The notes under the pieces are model-generated. The model had not been told where the DNA came from. It searched no databases and was given only the letters and a program-made list of their open reading frames with translations. Of a stretch of DNA of 5,022 nt, positions 4,922 to 5,022 are shown piece by piece. Position 1 is the stretch's first letter. Each line of letters starts with the position of its first letter. The position numbers and the translations under genes are program-made. Origin of the DNA: Candidatus Sulfotelmatobacter sp. (lineage in GTDB: Bacteria; Acidobacteriota; Terriglobia; Terriglobales; Acidobacteriaceae); NCBI GenBank assembly GCA_030049565.1, contig JASIKQ010000620.1, forward strand, positions 1 to 5,022, read 5' to 3'.

Positions 4922-5022
4922 ATGGAAGTAGAAATGACAATTCGCGGTTTGCTGATGGATCCAGTCTCCAACATGCCCATCGTCATCCTCAAAGACGTGG
5001 CTGGCGACAGTGTGCTGCCCAT
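4922..5022 (+). CDS. Bifunctional nuclease family protein (DUF151), 5' fragment
   Basis: The first 33 complete codons and two bases of the next are present before the right edge. The N-terminus MEVEMTIRGLLMDPVSNMP followed by IVILKDVAGDSVLPI is the characteristic opening of the DUF151/BFN-type family. That family's plant founder was reported to have DNase and RNase activity; bacterial members are often only annotated by similarity. The visible part corresponds to the first beta strands, and any catalytic residues lie beyond the window. It follows miaB after 45 nt on the same strand, with a good Shine-Dalgarno sequence, so co-transcription with miaB is likely. The intervening GC-rich dyad (CGCC/GGCG, 4893-4904) lacks a T-tract and is not a terminator. 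No signal peptide is visible. Confidence 0.88.
   Translation, partial: MEVEMTIRGLLMDPVSNMPIVILKDVAGDSVLP

Overview
The window looks like a chromosomal piece of a moderately GC-rich soil bacterium, most likely an acidobacterium of the Terriglobia/Koribacter type. That placement is inferred from gene style (secreted lipocalin-like protein, ArsR plus AHSA1-type genes, miaB followed by a DUF151 nuclease gene). No rRNA or other decisive marker is present. I see no mobile element, CRISPR array, tRNA or rRNA gene.

Layout. Positions 1-729 (minus strand) hold the 5' part of an ornithine cyclodeaminase/mu-crystallin family gene that runs off the left edge. Its reading frame is broken by one extra base at 556-558. 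A 138-bp divergent intergenic region (730-867) separates it from a five-gene plus-strand cluster: an ArsR/SdpR-type repressor (868-1263), a small exported protein (1265-1762), and three tandem paralogous SRPBCC/AHSA1-family proteins (1791-2273, 2330-2794, 2809-3282). Gaps inside the cluster are 1, 28, 56 and 14 nt, so it reads as one operon. A perfect 8-bp-arm dyad (844-865) overlaps the arsR promoter, and the half-site TGTAAC/GTTACA occurs five times between 799 and 888. This suggests the repressor controls its own operon. After a 202-bp gap comes miaB (3485-4876, tRNA ms2i6A37 methylthiotransferase), then the first 33 codons of a bifunctional nuclease (DUF151) gene from 4922 to the right edge.

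How the parts may work together. The repressor has no cysteines and belongs to the non-metal branch of ArsR proteins. It is co-transcribed with three small proteins of a hydrophobic-cavity fold and one exported predicted beta-barrel. A plausible reading is a regulated module for binding or handling small hydrophobic ligands, but no ligand or reaction can be read from the sequence. MiaB and the nuclease are housekeeping neighbours with no evident link to it.

The most unusual features are the multi-half-site operator region, the three diverged AHSA1 copies, the frameshift in the OCD-family gene, and a shared start architecture. The three transcript-leading genes (OCD-like, arsR, miaB) all have a TANNNT -10 box 7-8 nt before ATG and no Shine-Dalgarno sequence, suggesting leaderless transcripts. 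Four of the downstream genes have recognisable Shine-Dalgarno sequences.
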